Assembly (NCBI RefSeq): GCF_009828115.1
Contig: NZ_WTYL01000001.1
Coordinates: 372,001 to 436,000, forward strand
Direction of reading: 5' to 3'
From: Allopontixanthobacter sediminis
Lineage (GTDB): Bacteria; Pseudomonadota; Alphaproteobacteria; Sphingomonadales; Sphingomonadaceae
Length of the DNA stretch: 64,000 bases
Position numbers and translations under genes: made by a program
In this document: in pieces, positions 27,540-36,052 of the stretch
Layout: every line of letters begins with the position of its first letter
How positions within the stretch are numbered: position 1 is the first letter of the stretch
The notes under the pieces: model-generated
What the model was told of the DNA's origin: nothing
The model's input: the letters and a program-made list of their open reading frames with translations, nothing else
Databases searched by the model: none

Positions 27540-28589
27540 ATGGCCCGCATCGCCGCAATCGCGACTGCAATCCCCGATCTGGATTTCGAACCTGATTATC
27601 GCCGCTGGGCGATGGCGCAGCTCGGCGAATCGCGCGAGGCGAAGCTGTACGAACGGATGGCCGGGCGTTCGGGCATCGAACATCGGTGGTCGGTGTTGTC
27701 GGAAGAGGACGCCAAGCTGGACCAGGGGCGCGGGCTGTATGGCGGTCCTGCCGAACCCACCACGGCCAAGCGGATGGAGATATACGCGCAGGCCGCGCCG
27801 GAACTGGCACTCAAGGCGATCGAAAAGCTTCCGCCGCTCGGTGTCGTCACCCATATCGTGGTCGCGAGCTGCACCGGCTTTGTTGCCCCCGGGGTGGACC
27901 AGATCATCGCCCGCCGTCTTGGCCTATCCGACGATGTGGAGCGGGTACTGATCGGCTTCATGGGCTGTTATGCGGCGATCACCGCGCTGCGCACCGCGCG
28001 CCATATCGTCCGTTCCGAAGCGGACGCGCGGGTGCTCGTGGTGACCGTGGAACTGAGCAGCCTGCATCACCAGCAGGATTTCGATATCGAGCCGCTGCTG
28101 GCAGGCGCGCAATTCGGTGACGGGGCGGCGGCGGCGATTGTGACGGCGTCCGGCGCGGGGCTGGAACTGCGCGGCGGCATTTCCGCCGCGCTGGAAGACA
28201 GCGCGGAATTGATCACCTGGGACATTGTCGACACCGGTTTCAAGATGCGCTTGTCGGGCGAAGTTCCGGGCCGGATCGCCGCCGCCATCGCGCGGCCGGA
28301 GGTTCGCCAGCGGATCACCGGCGGAACGCCCGTGGCGGAAATCGACGCCTGGGCGGTTCATGCCGGGGGCCGGTCGATCCTCGATGCGGTGGAGAACGGG
28401 CTGGAACTTGCGCGCGGTTCGCTGGAGGATAGCCGCGAGGTGCTGCGGAGCTGCGGCAACATGTCCTCCTCCACCCTGATGTTCGTGCTGGAACGGATCA
28501 TCCGCCAGAAGCCGGCGCGCGGGGTTGCGTTGGCCTTCGGTCCGGGGCTGGCGATGGAGGGCCTGCATTTCGGCTGGCTGGACGCCTAG
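27540..28589 (+). CDS. type III polyketide synthase (chalcone/alkylresorcinol-pyrone synthase family)
   Basis: This 349-aa thiolase-fold enzyme has the active-site Cys111 in VASCTGFVAPGVD. The catalytic His lies in AVHAGGRSILDAVE and the Asn in RSCGNMSSSTLMFVL, completing the Cys-His-Asn triad. Bacterial relatives extend acyl-CoA or acyl-ACP starters with malonyl-CoA to resorcinols, pyrones or phloroglucinols. It is followed 7 bp later by a methyltransferase gene and then a flavoprotein gene, an arrangement similar in logic to srsABC-type phenolic-lipid operons. The product cannot be predicted from sequence. Confidence 0.92.
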   Translation: MARIAAIATAIPDLDFEPDYRRWAMAQLGESREAKLYERMAGRSGIEHRWSVLSEEDAKLDQGRGLYGGPAEPTTAKRMEIYAQAAPELALKAIEKLPPLGVVTHIVVASCTGFVAPGVDQIIARRLGLSDDVERVLIGFMGCYAAITALRTARHIVRSEADARVLVVTVELSSLHHQQDFDIEPLLAGAQFGDGAAAAIVTASGAGLELRGGISAALEDSAELITWDIVDTGFKMRLSGEVPGRIAAAIARPEVRQRITGGTPVAEIDAWAVHAGGRSILDAVENGLELARGSLEDSREVLRSCGNMSSSTLMFVLERIIRQKPARGVALAFGPGLAMEGLHFGWLDA

Positions 28590-28595
28590 TGCGCG

Positions 28596-29282
28596 ATGCT
28601 TGAGACCCGCCGCATTGAAGAAGAACTGATGGACGATCCGGCGCTCGACCCGGCGGTTTACACGAAGGTCCTGCACGATCTGGCGAAGGTCAACCGGATC
28701 ACCATGGCGCACCGCCCGACGCTGGCATTTCTCGATCGCGCGGTTGGTGGGCGCAAGAGTTTCCGCTTGCTCGATGTGGGGTTCGGAGACGGCGACATGC
28801 TGCGCCAGATTGCCCGATGGGCGTCGAAGCGCGGGATTGCCGCCGAGCTCGTCGGGATCGATCTCAATGCCAACAGCGTCGCCGCCGCGAGGGAAGCGAC
28901 GCCCGCCAGCCTGCCGATCACCTACCGGGCGGGCGATTACGCCGACCTCGCCGGGGAAGGCTTCGACTGCATCGTTTCCAGTCTCGTCGCGCACCACATG
29001 ACACGCGGCCAGTTGATCGAATTCCTCCGCTTCATGGACCGGCAGGCAGCTGCGGGGTGGCTGATCAACGACCTCCACCGGCATGGCTTTGCCTACCTTG
29101 GCTGGCCGGTGCTGGCGCGGGTGATGGGCTGGCACCGCATCGTCAGGCATGACGGGCACTTGTCGATTGCGCGCAGCTATCGCCCGCAGGAATGGCCGGG
29201 ATTGTTGGACGCAGCCGGTGTCCGCGGCGCGCGAGTGTTCCGTGCGTTTCCCTTCCGCTTGTGTGTCGAAGGATTGCGGTGA
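28596..29282 (+). CDS. class I SAM-dependent methyltransferase of the type III PKS operon
   Basis: This 228-aa protein has SAM-binding motif I as LLDVGFGDGDMLRQIA at about residues 50-65 and the acidic end of beta-2 as LVGIDLNANSVAAARE. The C-terminal part contains INDLHRHGFAYLGWPVLARV, a conserved stretch in methyltransferases of PKS III clusters. It probably O- or C-methylates the polyketide product. The ATG at 28596 follows the PKS stop by 7 bp, and the stop overlaps the flavoprotein start (GTGA). Confidence 0.88.
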   Translation: MLETRRIEEELMDDPALDPAVYTKVLHDLAKVNRITMAHRPTLAFLDRAVGGRKSFRLLDVGFGDGDMLRQIARWASKRGIAAELVGIDLNANSVAAAREATPASLPITYRAGDYADLAGEGFDCIVSSLVAHHMTRGQLIEFLRFMDRQAAAGWLINDLHRHGFAYLGWPVLARVMGWHRIVRHDGHLSIARSYRPQEWPGLLDAAGVRGARVFRAFPFRLCVEGLR

Positions 29283-30361
29283 AGGGCCGTCCGCTGATCC
29301 TCGGCGCAGGACCGGCCGGAGCGATGGCCGCGATCATGCTCGGACGCGCGGGAGCGGAACCCATCCTGATCGACCGCGATGCGATCGTGGGTGACGCGCT
29401 GTGCGGCGGTTTCCTCAGTTGGCGCAGCGCGGAGCGGTTGCGAGGCATCGGACTTGGCCTGCCGGACATCGGGGCGCATCCGGTCACCCGCCTGGCCCTG
29501 TATGCCGGCAAGGCGGAGGCGCATGCCGAATTGCCCGAAACCGGCTACGGCCTGTCCCGCCGCGGGTTCGATACCGCGATGCGCGCGCTAGCCGTGTCGA
29601 GCGGGGCGGAATTGCAGATCGACCGGATACGCCAACTATCTCCGGGAGCGGCGGTGGGGGAGCGGCAGGAATGGCGCTCCGGCAGTATCTTCCTCGCCGC
29701 GGGCAAGCACGACGTGCGCGGACATTCCCGGCCGCGGCAGTCGGACGACCCGGCGCTAGGGCTGCGCATCCGGATTCCGGCGCAGGCTGGCCTGACCCGG
29801 CTTCTCGGCGGAAAGATCGAACTGCACCTGTTTCCCGGCGGCTATGCCGGGATCGTGTGCCAGGAAGATGGCAGCGCGAATATCTGCCTCGCGCTTCGCA
29901 AGAGTATGCTGGCGGCGGCGGGCGGCGATCCGCGCGCCTTGCTCGACCGGTTGGCTGGCGAGCACCCCCATTTCGGACAGCGAATGGCGTTTGCCGCGTC
30001 TGACCTGACGATCGATAGCATCGGCGCGGTGCCCTATGGCTTCATTGCGCAAGGCACCCAGCCGGGGCTGTTCCGCCTGGGCGATCAGGCAGCAGTGATC
30101 CCGTCGCTGGCGGGGGAGGGGATGTCGATCGCGCTCACCAGCGGCGCGATGGCGGCGAAGTTCTGGCTCGAAGGCGGCGGAGGCGCGGCAGAAAATTACC
30201 AGCGCGCCATGGCCCGCGCCGCGCGCCGACCGGTGGCCGTGGCAAAACTGATCTGGGAAACTGCCGAAAGCGAACGATTCGGCCAGCCGCTCGTCAGGAT
30301 GGCCGGTCTCGCGCCCTGGCTGACGAATTTGGCGATGCGGGCGAGCAGGATTGCGGCGTAA
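29279..30361 (+). CDS. FAD-dependent monooxygenase/oxidoreductase of the type III PKS operon
   Basis: The GTG start at 29279 overlaps the methyltransferase stop and is needed to place the FAD loop LILGAGPAGAMAA at residues 6-18; upstream in-frame codons lie inside the previous gene. The 360-aa protein has the geranylgeranyl-reductase/PHBH-like layout, with a second FAD motif at FRLGDQAAVIPSLAGEGMSIAL near residue 265. It would hydroxylate or oxidise the methylated polyketide, for example to a quinone. That is inference from operon context. Confidence 0.87.
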   Translation: MKGRPLILGAGPAGAMAAIMLGRAGAEPILIDRDAIVGDALCGGFLSWRSAERLRGIGLGLPDIGAHPVTRLALYAGKAEAHAELPETGYGLSRRGFDTAMRALAVSSGAELQIDRIRQLSPGAAVGERQEWRSGSIFLAAGKHDVRGHSRPRQSDDPALGLRIRIPAQAGLTRLLGGKIELHLFPGGYAGIVCQEDGSANICLALRKSMLAAAGGDPRALLDRLAGEHPHFGQRMAFAASDLTIDSIGAVPYGFIAQGTQPGLFRLGDQAAVIPSLAGEGMSIALTSGAMAAKFWLEGGGGAAENYQRAMARAARRPVAVAKLIWETAESERFGQPLVRMAGLAPWLTNLAMRASRIAA

Positions 30362-30393
30362 GCGGGCAGGCGCTCAACCCTGCACTCCCGCAA

Positions 30394-31488
30394 TCAATCC
30401 ACCTGCATCACCCAGCCGTGGGTATCGGCAATCGCGCCGCGCTGGATGCCGACGAGCTTTTCGCGCAGCCGCGTGGTCAGTTGGCCGGGGCCGCCGGAGC
30501 CGATCGTGAATTCGCCGTCCGGTCCGGCGACATGGCCGACCGCCGTGACCACCGCGGCGGTGCCGCAGGCCATCGTTTCGACGAGTTTCCCGCTGGCCGC
30601 GTCGGCGCGCCACTGGTCGATGCTGTAGGGTTCTTCGCGCACGGTCAGGCCTTCCTCGCGCGCGAGTTGCAGCAGGCTGTCGCGGGTGATGCCGGGCAGG
30701 ATCGTGCCGGTCAGCGGCGGAGTGACCATGCTGCCATCGTCGAACACGAAGAACAGGTTCATGCCGCCGAGTTCCTCGACCCATTTGTGCTCCACCGCGT
30801 CGAGGAACAGCACCTGGTCGTGCCCGCGCGAGAACGCTTCGGCAGTGGGGATCAGGCTGGCGGCGTAATTGCCGCCGGTCTTGGCCGCGCCGGTGCCGCC
30901 GGGCGCAGCGCGCGAATAATCGCTGATCCAGATCGAAACGGCAGGCGAACCGGACTTGAAATAATTGCCCGCCGGACTAGCGATCACGAGGAATTTGTAT
31001 TCGAGCGCGGGACGCACGCCGAGGAACGCCTCTGTCGCGAACATGAACGGGCGCAGGTAGAGCGAGCCGCCTTCGACAGTAGGAAACCAGTCGCGGTCGA
31101 TCCGGACCTGTTCGCGCACGGCGGCGACAAACAAGTCTTCCGGCAAGGTCGGCATCGCCATGCGGGTGGCAGACGCGTTGAACCGCGCGGCGTTCGCTTC
31201 GGGGCGGAACAACGACAGGCTGCCGTCGGCCTGCCGGTATGCCTTCATTCCTTCGAAGATTTCCTGTGCGTAATGCAGCACCGATGCCGCGGGATCGAGA
31301 CTGATGGGCACGCGCGGGCCGACGGAGGCGTTATGCCAGCCCTTTCCGTCCGTATAATCGATCGAAACCATGTGATCGGAAAACACCTTCCCGAAGCCGG
31401 GATCGGCAATCGCCGCGTTCCGCATGTCCGCGGACGTCGGAGCCGGGTGGGGTATCGTCATGAACAGGTTTGCCGGAGCGTCGGCCAT
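30394..31488 (-). CDS. ilvE: branched-chain-amino-acid aminotransferase IlvE
   Basis: This 364-aa class IV PLP enzyme belongs to the long BCAT II type. The PLP lysine lies in GTGAAKTGGNYAASLIP. Other signatures are LHYAQEIFEGMKAYR, LRPFMFATEAFLGV, VEELGGMNLFFVFDDG and TGTILPGITRDSLL. The ATG at 31488 has GAGGA 7 nt upstream; the frame stays open a further 32 codons upstream, without family similarity. It catalyses the last step of Leu/Ile/Val synthesis. The 540-bp region upstream carries a leader ORF and hairpins, listed separately. Confidence 0.95.
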   Translation of the reverse strand: MADAPANLFMTIPHPAPTSADMRNAAIADPGFGKVFSDHMVSIDYTDGKGWHNASVGPRVPISLDPAASVLHYAQEIFEGMKAYRQADGSLSLFRPEANAARFNASATRMAMPTLPEDLFVAAVREQVRIDRDWFPTVEGGSLYLRPFMFATEAFLGVRPALEYKFLVIASPAGNYFKSGSPAVSIWISDYSRAAPGGTGAAKTGGNYAASLIPTAEAFSRGHDQVLFLDAVEHKWVEELGGMNLFFVFDDGSMVTPPLTGTILPGITRDSLLQLAREEGLTVREEPYSIDQWRADAASGKLVETMACGTAAVVTAVGHVAGPDGEFTIGSGGPGQLTTRLREKLVGIQRGAIADTHGWVMQVD

Positions 31489-31577
31489 TGCAGTGTCCTC
31501 AAGTGTCGACGGCGCGCCTATAGCGGTTTGAAACATCAGGCAAGCGAAAGGCGTCAATCTGGTAATAAATGGTAAGG

Positions 31578-31599
31578 CGGCCATCTTACGCGAGATGGC
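31578..31599 (-). promoter_or_regulatory. hairpin in the ilvE 5' region
   Basis: GGCCATCT and AGATGGCC form a perfect 8-bp stem around a 6-nt loop, 90 bp upstream of the ilvE start. It lies just downstream, in the sense of ilvE transcription, of the three tandem repeat units. It is not followed by a run of four or more T on the minus strand, so it looks like an RNA-structure or protein-binding element and not a simple terminator. Confidence 0.45.
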
Positions 31600-31600
31600 C

Positions 31601-31745
31601 GGAAATGAGAAGGGCCGCCACGGTCTAAGCCACGAAGCTGCCTCCGAGCCGAAAATGAGAAGGCGGCCCCGACCTCAGCCCGGAACCTGCCCCAGAGCTA
31701 AAATGAGAAGGGCGGCCCCGGCCTCAGCCGGGAACCGCCCTTCGC
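31601..31745. repeat. three imperfect tandem repeats of about 50 bp
   Basis: Units start at about 31601, 31651 and 31701. Each opens with (G)AAAATGAGAAGG followed by a GGCCGCC/CGGCCCC segment and a TCAGCC-like segment. Units 2 and 3 are the most alike. Unit 3 retains a complete hairpin; units 1 and 2 look decayed. Read on the minus strand, each unit ends in CCTTCTCATTT, like a terminator tail, so the array looks like a duplicated terminator or attenuator upstream of ilvE. Confidence 0.75.
31708..31742 (-). terminator. strong GC-rich hairpin with T-rich tail (candidate attenuator upstream of ilvE)
   Basis: On the minus strand, AAGGGCGG pairs with CCGCCCTT and an inner CCCGGC pairs with GCCGGG around a 4-nt loop, giving a 14-bp stem with one small bulge. 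It is followed by CTCATTTT. This is intrinsic-terminator-like and lies between the 19-codon leader ORF and ilvE, both on the minus strand, so it could act as an attenuator. Whether a competing antiterminator forms is not shown. Confidence 0.6.
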
Positions 31746-31782
31746 ATGGTCAGCGGCCGGAAGTGCCGCCCACGGTTAGCCT

Positions 31783-31804
31783 CTATTGCCGATTTATCGG
31801 CAAT
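31783..31804 (-). promoter_or_regulatory. 10-bp inverted repeat overlapping the leader ORF stop
   Basis: TATTGCCGAT and its exact complement ATCGGCAATA are separated by 2 bp. On the minus strand the leader ORF's TAA lies inside this structure, so a ribosome at the stop codon would melt or block it. That arrangement resembles the control stem of an attenuator, or it could be a DNA-level operator. Confidence 0.5.
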
Positions 31805-31853
31805 AATGCTCCGTGCGGAAACTTACCGACCCCCTTGCTGAACCATGAGACAT
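31794..31853 (-). CDS. candidate 19-aa leader peptide with extreme Shine-Dalgarno
   Basis: ATG at 31853 opens MSHGSARGSVSFRTEHYCR followed by TAA. The 14 bases at 31855-31868 (minus strand AAAGGAGGTGATCC) are fully complementary to the 3' end of 16S rRNA, and GGAGG is 7 nt from the ATG. No Leu/Ile clustering is seen, so it is not a classical ilv leader peptide. The position upstream of hairpins and ilvE argues for a regulatory leader. The encoded peptide itself may be irrelevant. Confidence 0.5.
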   Translation of the reverse strand: MSHGSARGSVSFRTEHYCR

Positions 31854-32028
31854 CGGATCACCTCCTTTCGCGCTATGTAGCCAGAGCCGCCCGGTCATCG
31901 GGTAGCCCAAGACCGCGTTCGCCGCTGATCTTGGGTACAATGTGATTCGTTTTGCGCCGCAACGCAAGTCTTGTAATTATCTTTTTCCACGTCAGAATGG
32001 CCCGCTCGCCAAATGGCCCGGCTCCCGG

Positions 32029-32589
32029 CTAGCGGCAGTCCTCGATCACTCGTGAAATTTCCGGCCAGCTTGGTGCGTAAACTGTCGGTAATCCGGTGGT
32101 TTCCACCGCAATGCGCCCTTTGCTCAACGCCATCGCATCGAGCAGCGGATCGCGCGCGGGCAGGGCGGCGATCAGCGACGGCATCGCGCCCGGATTGGGC
32201 GATGCGGTCAGCGCGCGCGCCTGTGTTTCCGTCAGAATGCGCATCGGCACCGGCCCGGCTGCATTGCCCGCTCGCACGATGAGGACCTGCCCCGCACCGC
32301 GCGTGCACTGGATGGTGAGCAGCGCATCGGTTTCCATTTGTCCGAACAGCGCCTGCGATCCGCCGGGCGTTGCGCGGTATGTCCAGTTGCCCGGCGTCGC
32401 GGGCGCGTCCATCCAGTTTTGCGGCGCGGTAATCACAGCGGCGGGCGGCGGTGCGGGCGCCGGGGTCGGGGCGGGCTGCGATACCGGCGGCGGCGTTTCC
32501 ACCGGGCGAGGGACGCAGGCGGCAAGCGCGGCGCAGGCCAGCAAGGCGGGGGACAGGGTACTGGCGGCGCGCAGATGTTTCACATTCAC
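32029..32589 (-). CDS. putative lipoprotein, unknown function
   Basis: This 186-aa protein has a signal peptide and a lipobox ending LAACV near residue 25, followed by a Pro/Ala-rich linker (about 28-52). The globular part (NWTYRATPGGSQALFG ... LTIQCTRGAGQVLIVRAG) has a pattern seen in alphaproteobacterial lipoproteins of unknown role, with a C-terminal PSWPEISRVIEDCR. It is divergent from tlyA across 56 bp. Confidence 0.75.
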   Translation of the reverse strand: MNVKHLRAASTLSPALLACAALAACVPRPVETPPPVSQPAPTPAPAPPPAAVITAPQNWMDAPATPGNWTYRATPGGSQALFGQMETDALLTIQCTRGAGQVLIVRAGNAAGPVPMRILTETQARALTASPNPGAMPSLIAALPARDPLLDAMALSKGRIAVETTGLPTVYAPSWPEISRVIEDCR

Positions 32590-32645
32590 TCCTGGTGGAT
32601 CACGGTTCCTCTTCCCTTCAATGCGCGCTAACGCCGTTTGGGTCC

Positions 32646-33401
32646 ATGGAGAAGATGGTGGTGACTGCCAAACGACGTCTCGATCAATTGCTGGCTGACC
32701 GCGGACTGGCCGAAAGCCGTACCCGTGCGCAGGCGCTGGTGATGGCGGGGCTCGTGTTCTCCGGCGAGACCAAGCTGCAGAAATCGGGCCAGCAATTGCC
32801 CGAGGACGCGCCGCTCGAGGTGCGCGGGCGGGACCATCCGTGGGTCAGCCGCGGCGGCATCAAGCTGGACCATGCGCTGGAATATTTCGCGCTCGACCCC
32901 TCAGGCGCGGTTGCAATGGACATCGGCAGTTCCACCGGCGGGTTCACCGATGTGCTGCTGTCCCGCGGCGCGGAACACGTGTTCGCGGTGGATTCCGGCA
33001 CGAACCAGCTGGCGTGGAGGATCCGGCAGGACCCGCGGGTCACGGTGCTGGAACAGACCAGCGCGCGGATCCTCACGTCCGCCCAGATCGACCGCCCCTG
33101 CACCTGGGTCGTATGCGACGCGTCCTTCATTTCGCTGCGCAAGGTATTGGAAGTCCCGCTAAATCTTGCCGCGCCCGATTGCGACCTGGTGGCACTGATC
33201 AAGCCCCAGTTCGAGGTCGGCCGCGAAGAAGTGGGCAAGGGCGGGGTGGTCCGTGACGAGCGCCTGCACGCCCGCGTGTGCGATGAAGTCGGCGCGTGGC
33301 TGACCGGTATCGGCTGGGAAGTGGACGGCATCGTCCCCAGTCCGATCACCGGGCCGGAAGGCAACGTGGAATTCCTGATCCATGCGCGCCGACGGGCATG
33401 A
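32646..33401 (+). CDS. tlyA: TlyA family rRNA (cytidine-2'-O)-methyltransferase
   Basis: This 251-aa protein has an N-terminal S4 RNA-binding domain (RLDQLLADRGLAESRTRAQALVMAG) and an FtsJ-like methyltransferase domain (YVSRGG-type box WVSRGGIKLDHAL, SAM loop MDIGSSTGGFTDVLL, and later LIKPQFEVGR). TlyA enzymes 2'-O-methylate 16S and/or 23S rRNA and affect capreomycin sensitivity. ATGs at 32646 and 32655 are both possible; the open frame upstream lacks S4 similarity. Confidence 0.93.
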   Translation: MEKMVVTAKRRLDQLLADRGLAESRTRAQALVMAGLVFSGETKLQKSGQQLPEDAPLEVRGRDHPWVSRGGIKLDHALEYFALDPSGAVAMDIGSSTGGFTDVLLSRGAEHVFAVDSGTNQLAWRIRQDPRVTVLEQTSARILTSAQIDRPCTWVVCDASFISLRKVLEVPLNLAAPDCDLVALIKPQFEVGREEVGKGGVVRDERLHARVCDEVGAWLTGIGWEVDGIVPSPITGPEGNVEFLIHARRRA

Positions 33402-33501
33402 GCATCGAGGGTGCCATAATGGGAGGCGCCTTTAGGGCAGGTTGCGAACCGGCGGACCCGTCGTCAGTATCGCTTCGGTGCGAATCATCTAGGATGTGTT
33501 C

Positions 33502-34053
33502 ATGAACGTCATCGCTTCCCGCAGCCAGTTACGCGCAAGTTTCGTGCGCTGGGCCCTGGTGACCGTCCCGGCCGTGTTGCTGCTAGGGCTGCTGGCAGGC
33601 CGGTTGGGCGGCAGCGCGGACAGTGCGTGGTTCCAGTCGCTGGTCAGGCCGGACATTTTCCCGCCGCCGATGTGGTTCGGAATCGTCTGGAGTATCCTTT
33701 ACGTGATGCTCGGCTTTGCGCTGGCGCTGGTGTGTTCGGCCTGGGGGGCGCGCGGCCGGACCGCGGCGATCGTGATGTTCCTGGTCCAGCTGGCGGTGAA
33801 TTTGGCATGGTCGCCGATCTTCTTCGGACAGCACCAGATCACCGGGGGATTGATACTGATCGCGGTCCTCGACGTGCTGGTGATTGTTACGGCCGTGATG
33901 TTCTGGCGGGCGCGAAAACTGGCGGCGGTGCTGATGCTCCCCTACCTCGCGTGGATCCTGTTCGCGACGGTGCTCAATTACGAATTCCTCCGGCTCAACC
34001 CCGATGCGGACGGCGTCCAGAGCAGCGGCGCGGTGCAGCGGATGGAGTTTTGA
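33502..34053 (+). CDS. TspO/MBR family tryptophan-rich sensory membrane protein
   Basis: This 183-aa protein has five predicted membrane helices and the TspO signature WFQSLVRPDIFPPPMWFGIVWSILYVMLGFAL. TspO proteins bind porphyrins and related ligands and modulate tetrapyrrole-linked or stress regulation in Alphaproteobacteria. ATG 33502 has AGGA 7 nt upstream; a GTG 6 bp earlier is less likely. The C-terminal tail after helix V is longer than in many relatives. Confidence 0.92.
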   Translation: MNVIASRSQLRASFVRWALVTVPAVLLLGLLAGRLGGSADSAWFQSLVRPDIFPPPMWFGIVWSILYVMLGFALALVCSAWGARGRTAAIVMFLVQLAVNLAWSPIFFGQHQITGGLILIAVLDVLVIVTAVMFWRARKLAAVLMLPYLAWILFATVLNYEFLRLNPDADGVQSSGAVQRMEF

Positions 34054-34090
34054 TCTTGCCGAACCCGCCGCATCATCCCAAATAGGCACC

Positions 34091-34336
34091 ATGCAAAGCC
34101 AGAACCCCCTGATCGCCGACTTCGTGAAACTCGCCAACAGCGCGGTCGGGACCTTTGCCGGCATGACCCGCGAAGCACGCCAGAGCACGCGCGAACGGTT
34201 GAAGGAAGCGATGGGCGGACTTGATTTCGTCAGCCGCGAAGAATTCGACGCGGTCAAGGATATGGCTGCCAAAGCACGAGAAGAAAACGAGAAACTCAGC
34301 GAACGGCTTGCCGCGCTGGAAGCCAAGCTCGGCTGA
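34091..34336 (+). CDS. UbiK/YqiC family accessory factor
   Basis: This 81-aa protein has the BMFP/YqiC layout. A short amphipathic N-terminal helix (NPLIADFVKLANSAVGTFAGM) is followed by a charged coiled coil (FVSREEFDAVKDMAAKAREENEKL) ending LAALEAKLG. UbiK assists the late ubiquinone-biosynthesis complex and can insert into membranes. ATG 34091 gives exactly the family length; upstream in-frame sequence overlaps the tspO tail. Confidence 0.9.
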   Translation: MQSQNPLIADFVKLANSAVGTFAGMTREARQSTRERLKEAMGGLDFVSREEFDAVKDMAAKAREENEKLSERLAALEAKLG

Positions 34337-34380
34337 TCCTGCCCCTTCGCACTTTCATCCAAATCGGCTAGCGCAGGGCC

Positions 34381-34989
34381 ATGCAACTGCGTGCGCCCGC
34401 CATTCTCCTGTCCGCCCGACCGCACGGCGAAACCGCGGTCATCGCCCGGATGCTGACCGAAGCGGAAGGGATGGTAGCGGCTTATATCGCGGGCGGACGC
34501 GGACGGGTGCTGCGTCCGGTGGTCATTCCGGGTAATCTGGTCGCCGCAGACATCCGCTCCAAATCCGATACCCAATTGCCGTTCGCCAGCCTCGAACTGG
34601 TCCAGAGCCGCGGCCCGTGGCTGTCCGAACCACTGCCGGCTGCGGCGATTTCGTGGGTCTGTGCGCTCAGCGCCACGGTGATGCCGGAAAGGAATCCCTA
34701 TCCGGGCCTCTATTCTGCCTTGTCCGCGCTACTTGATGCGATCTGTAACGCGCCGTCCGCGCGGGGGTGGGCGGGGGCGCTGGTTGCCTACGAAATGCTG
34801 CTGCTTCGCGAACTTGGCTATGGCGGCGGCGCGCGGCCGGACAGCGCGGACTTTGCTGCGGTGATGGCGGCGTTCGAAGGGCTCGCGCAGCCGATCGAAC
34901 ACTACCTGCTTGCCGACCGCAAAGGCGATGTTATGGCGGCCCGCACATTGCTGGGCGCACGGCTCGCCCGGATCAGCGACCAAGGATAA
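34381..34989 (+). CDS. recO: DNA repair protein RecO
   Basis: This 202-aa protein begins with the RecO OB-fold pattern ([40 protein letters not shown]). A helical domain contains [16 protein letters not shown] and [10 protein letters not shown]. RecO loads RecA onto SSB-coated DNA with RecR. It is about 40 residues shorter than E. coli RecO and has no zinc-finger cysteines in the visible C-terminal part, a common state in related genomes. It precedes leuB by 4 bp. Confidence 0.9.
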   Translation: MQLRAPAILLSARPHGETAVIARMLTEAEGMVAAYIAGGRGRVLRPVVIPGNLVAADIRSKSDTQLPFASLELVQSRGPWLSEPLPAAAISWVCALSATVMPERNPYPGLYSALSALLDAICNAPSARGWAGALVAYEMLLLRELGYGGGARPDSADFAAVMAAFEGLAQPIEHYLLADRKGDVMAARTLLGARLARISDQG

Positions 34990-34993
34990 GCGC

Positions 34994-36048
<1,055 letters not shown>

Positions 36049-36052
<4 letters not shown>

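Noticed and set aside
31601-31745. Possible CRISPR array
   Set aside because: The repeats are contiguous, differ from each other and have no unique spacers. No cas genes are nearby.
31855-31868. Possible 16S rRNA 3' fragment on the plus strand (GGATCACCTCCTTT)
   Set aside because: Only about 14 bases match and the flanks are unrelated. It is better explained as the complement of a very strong Shine-Dalgarno on the minus strand.
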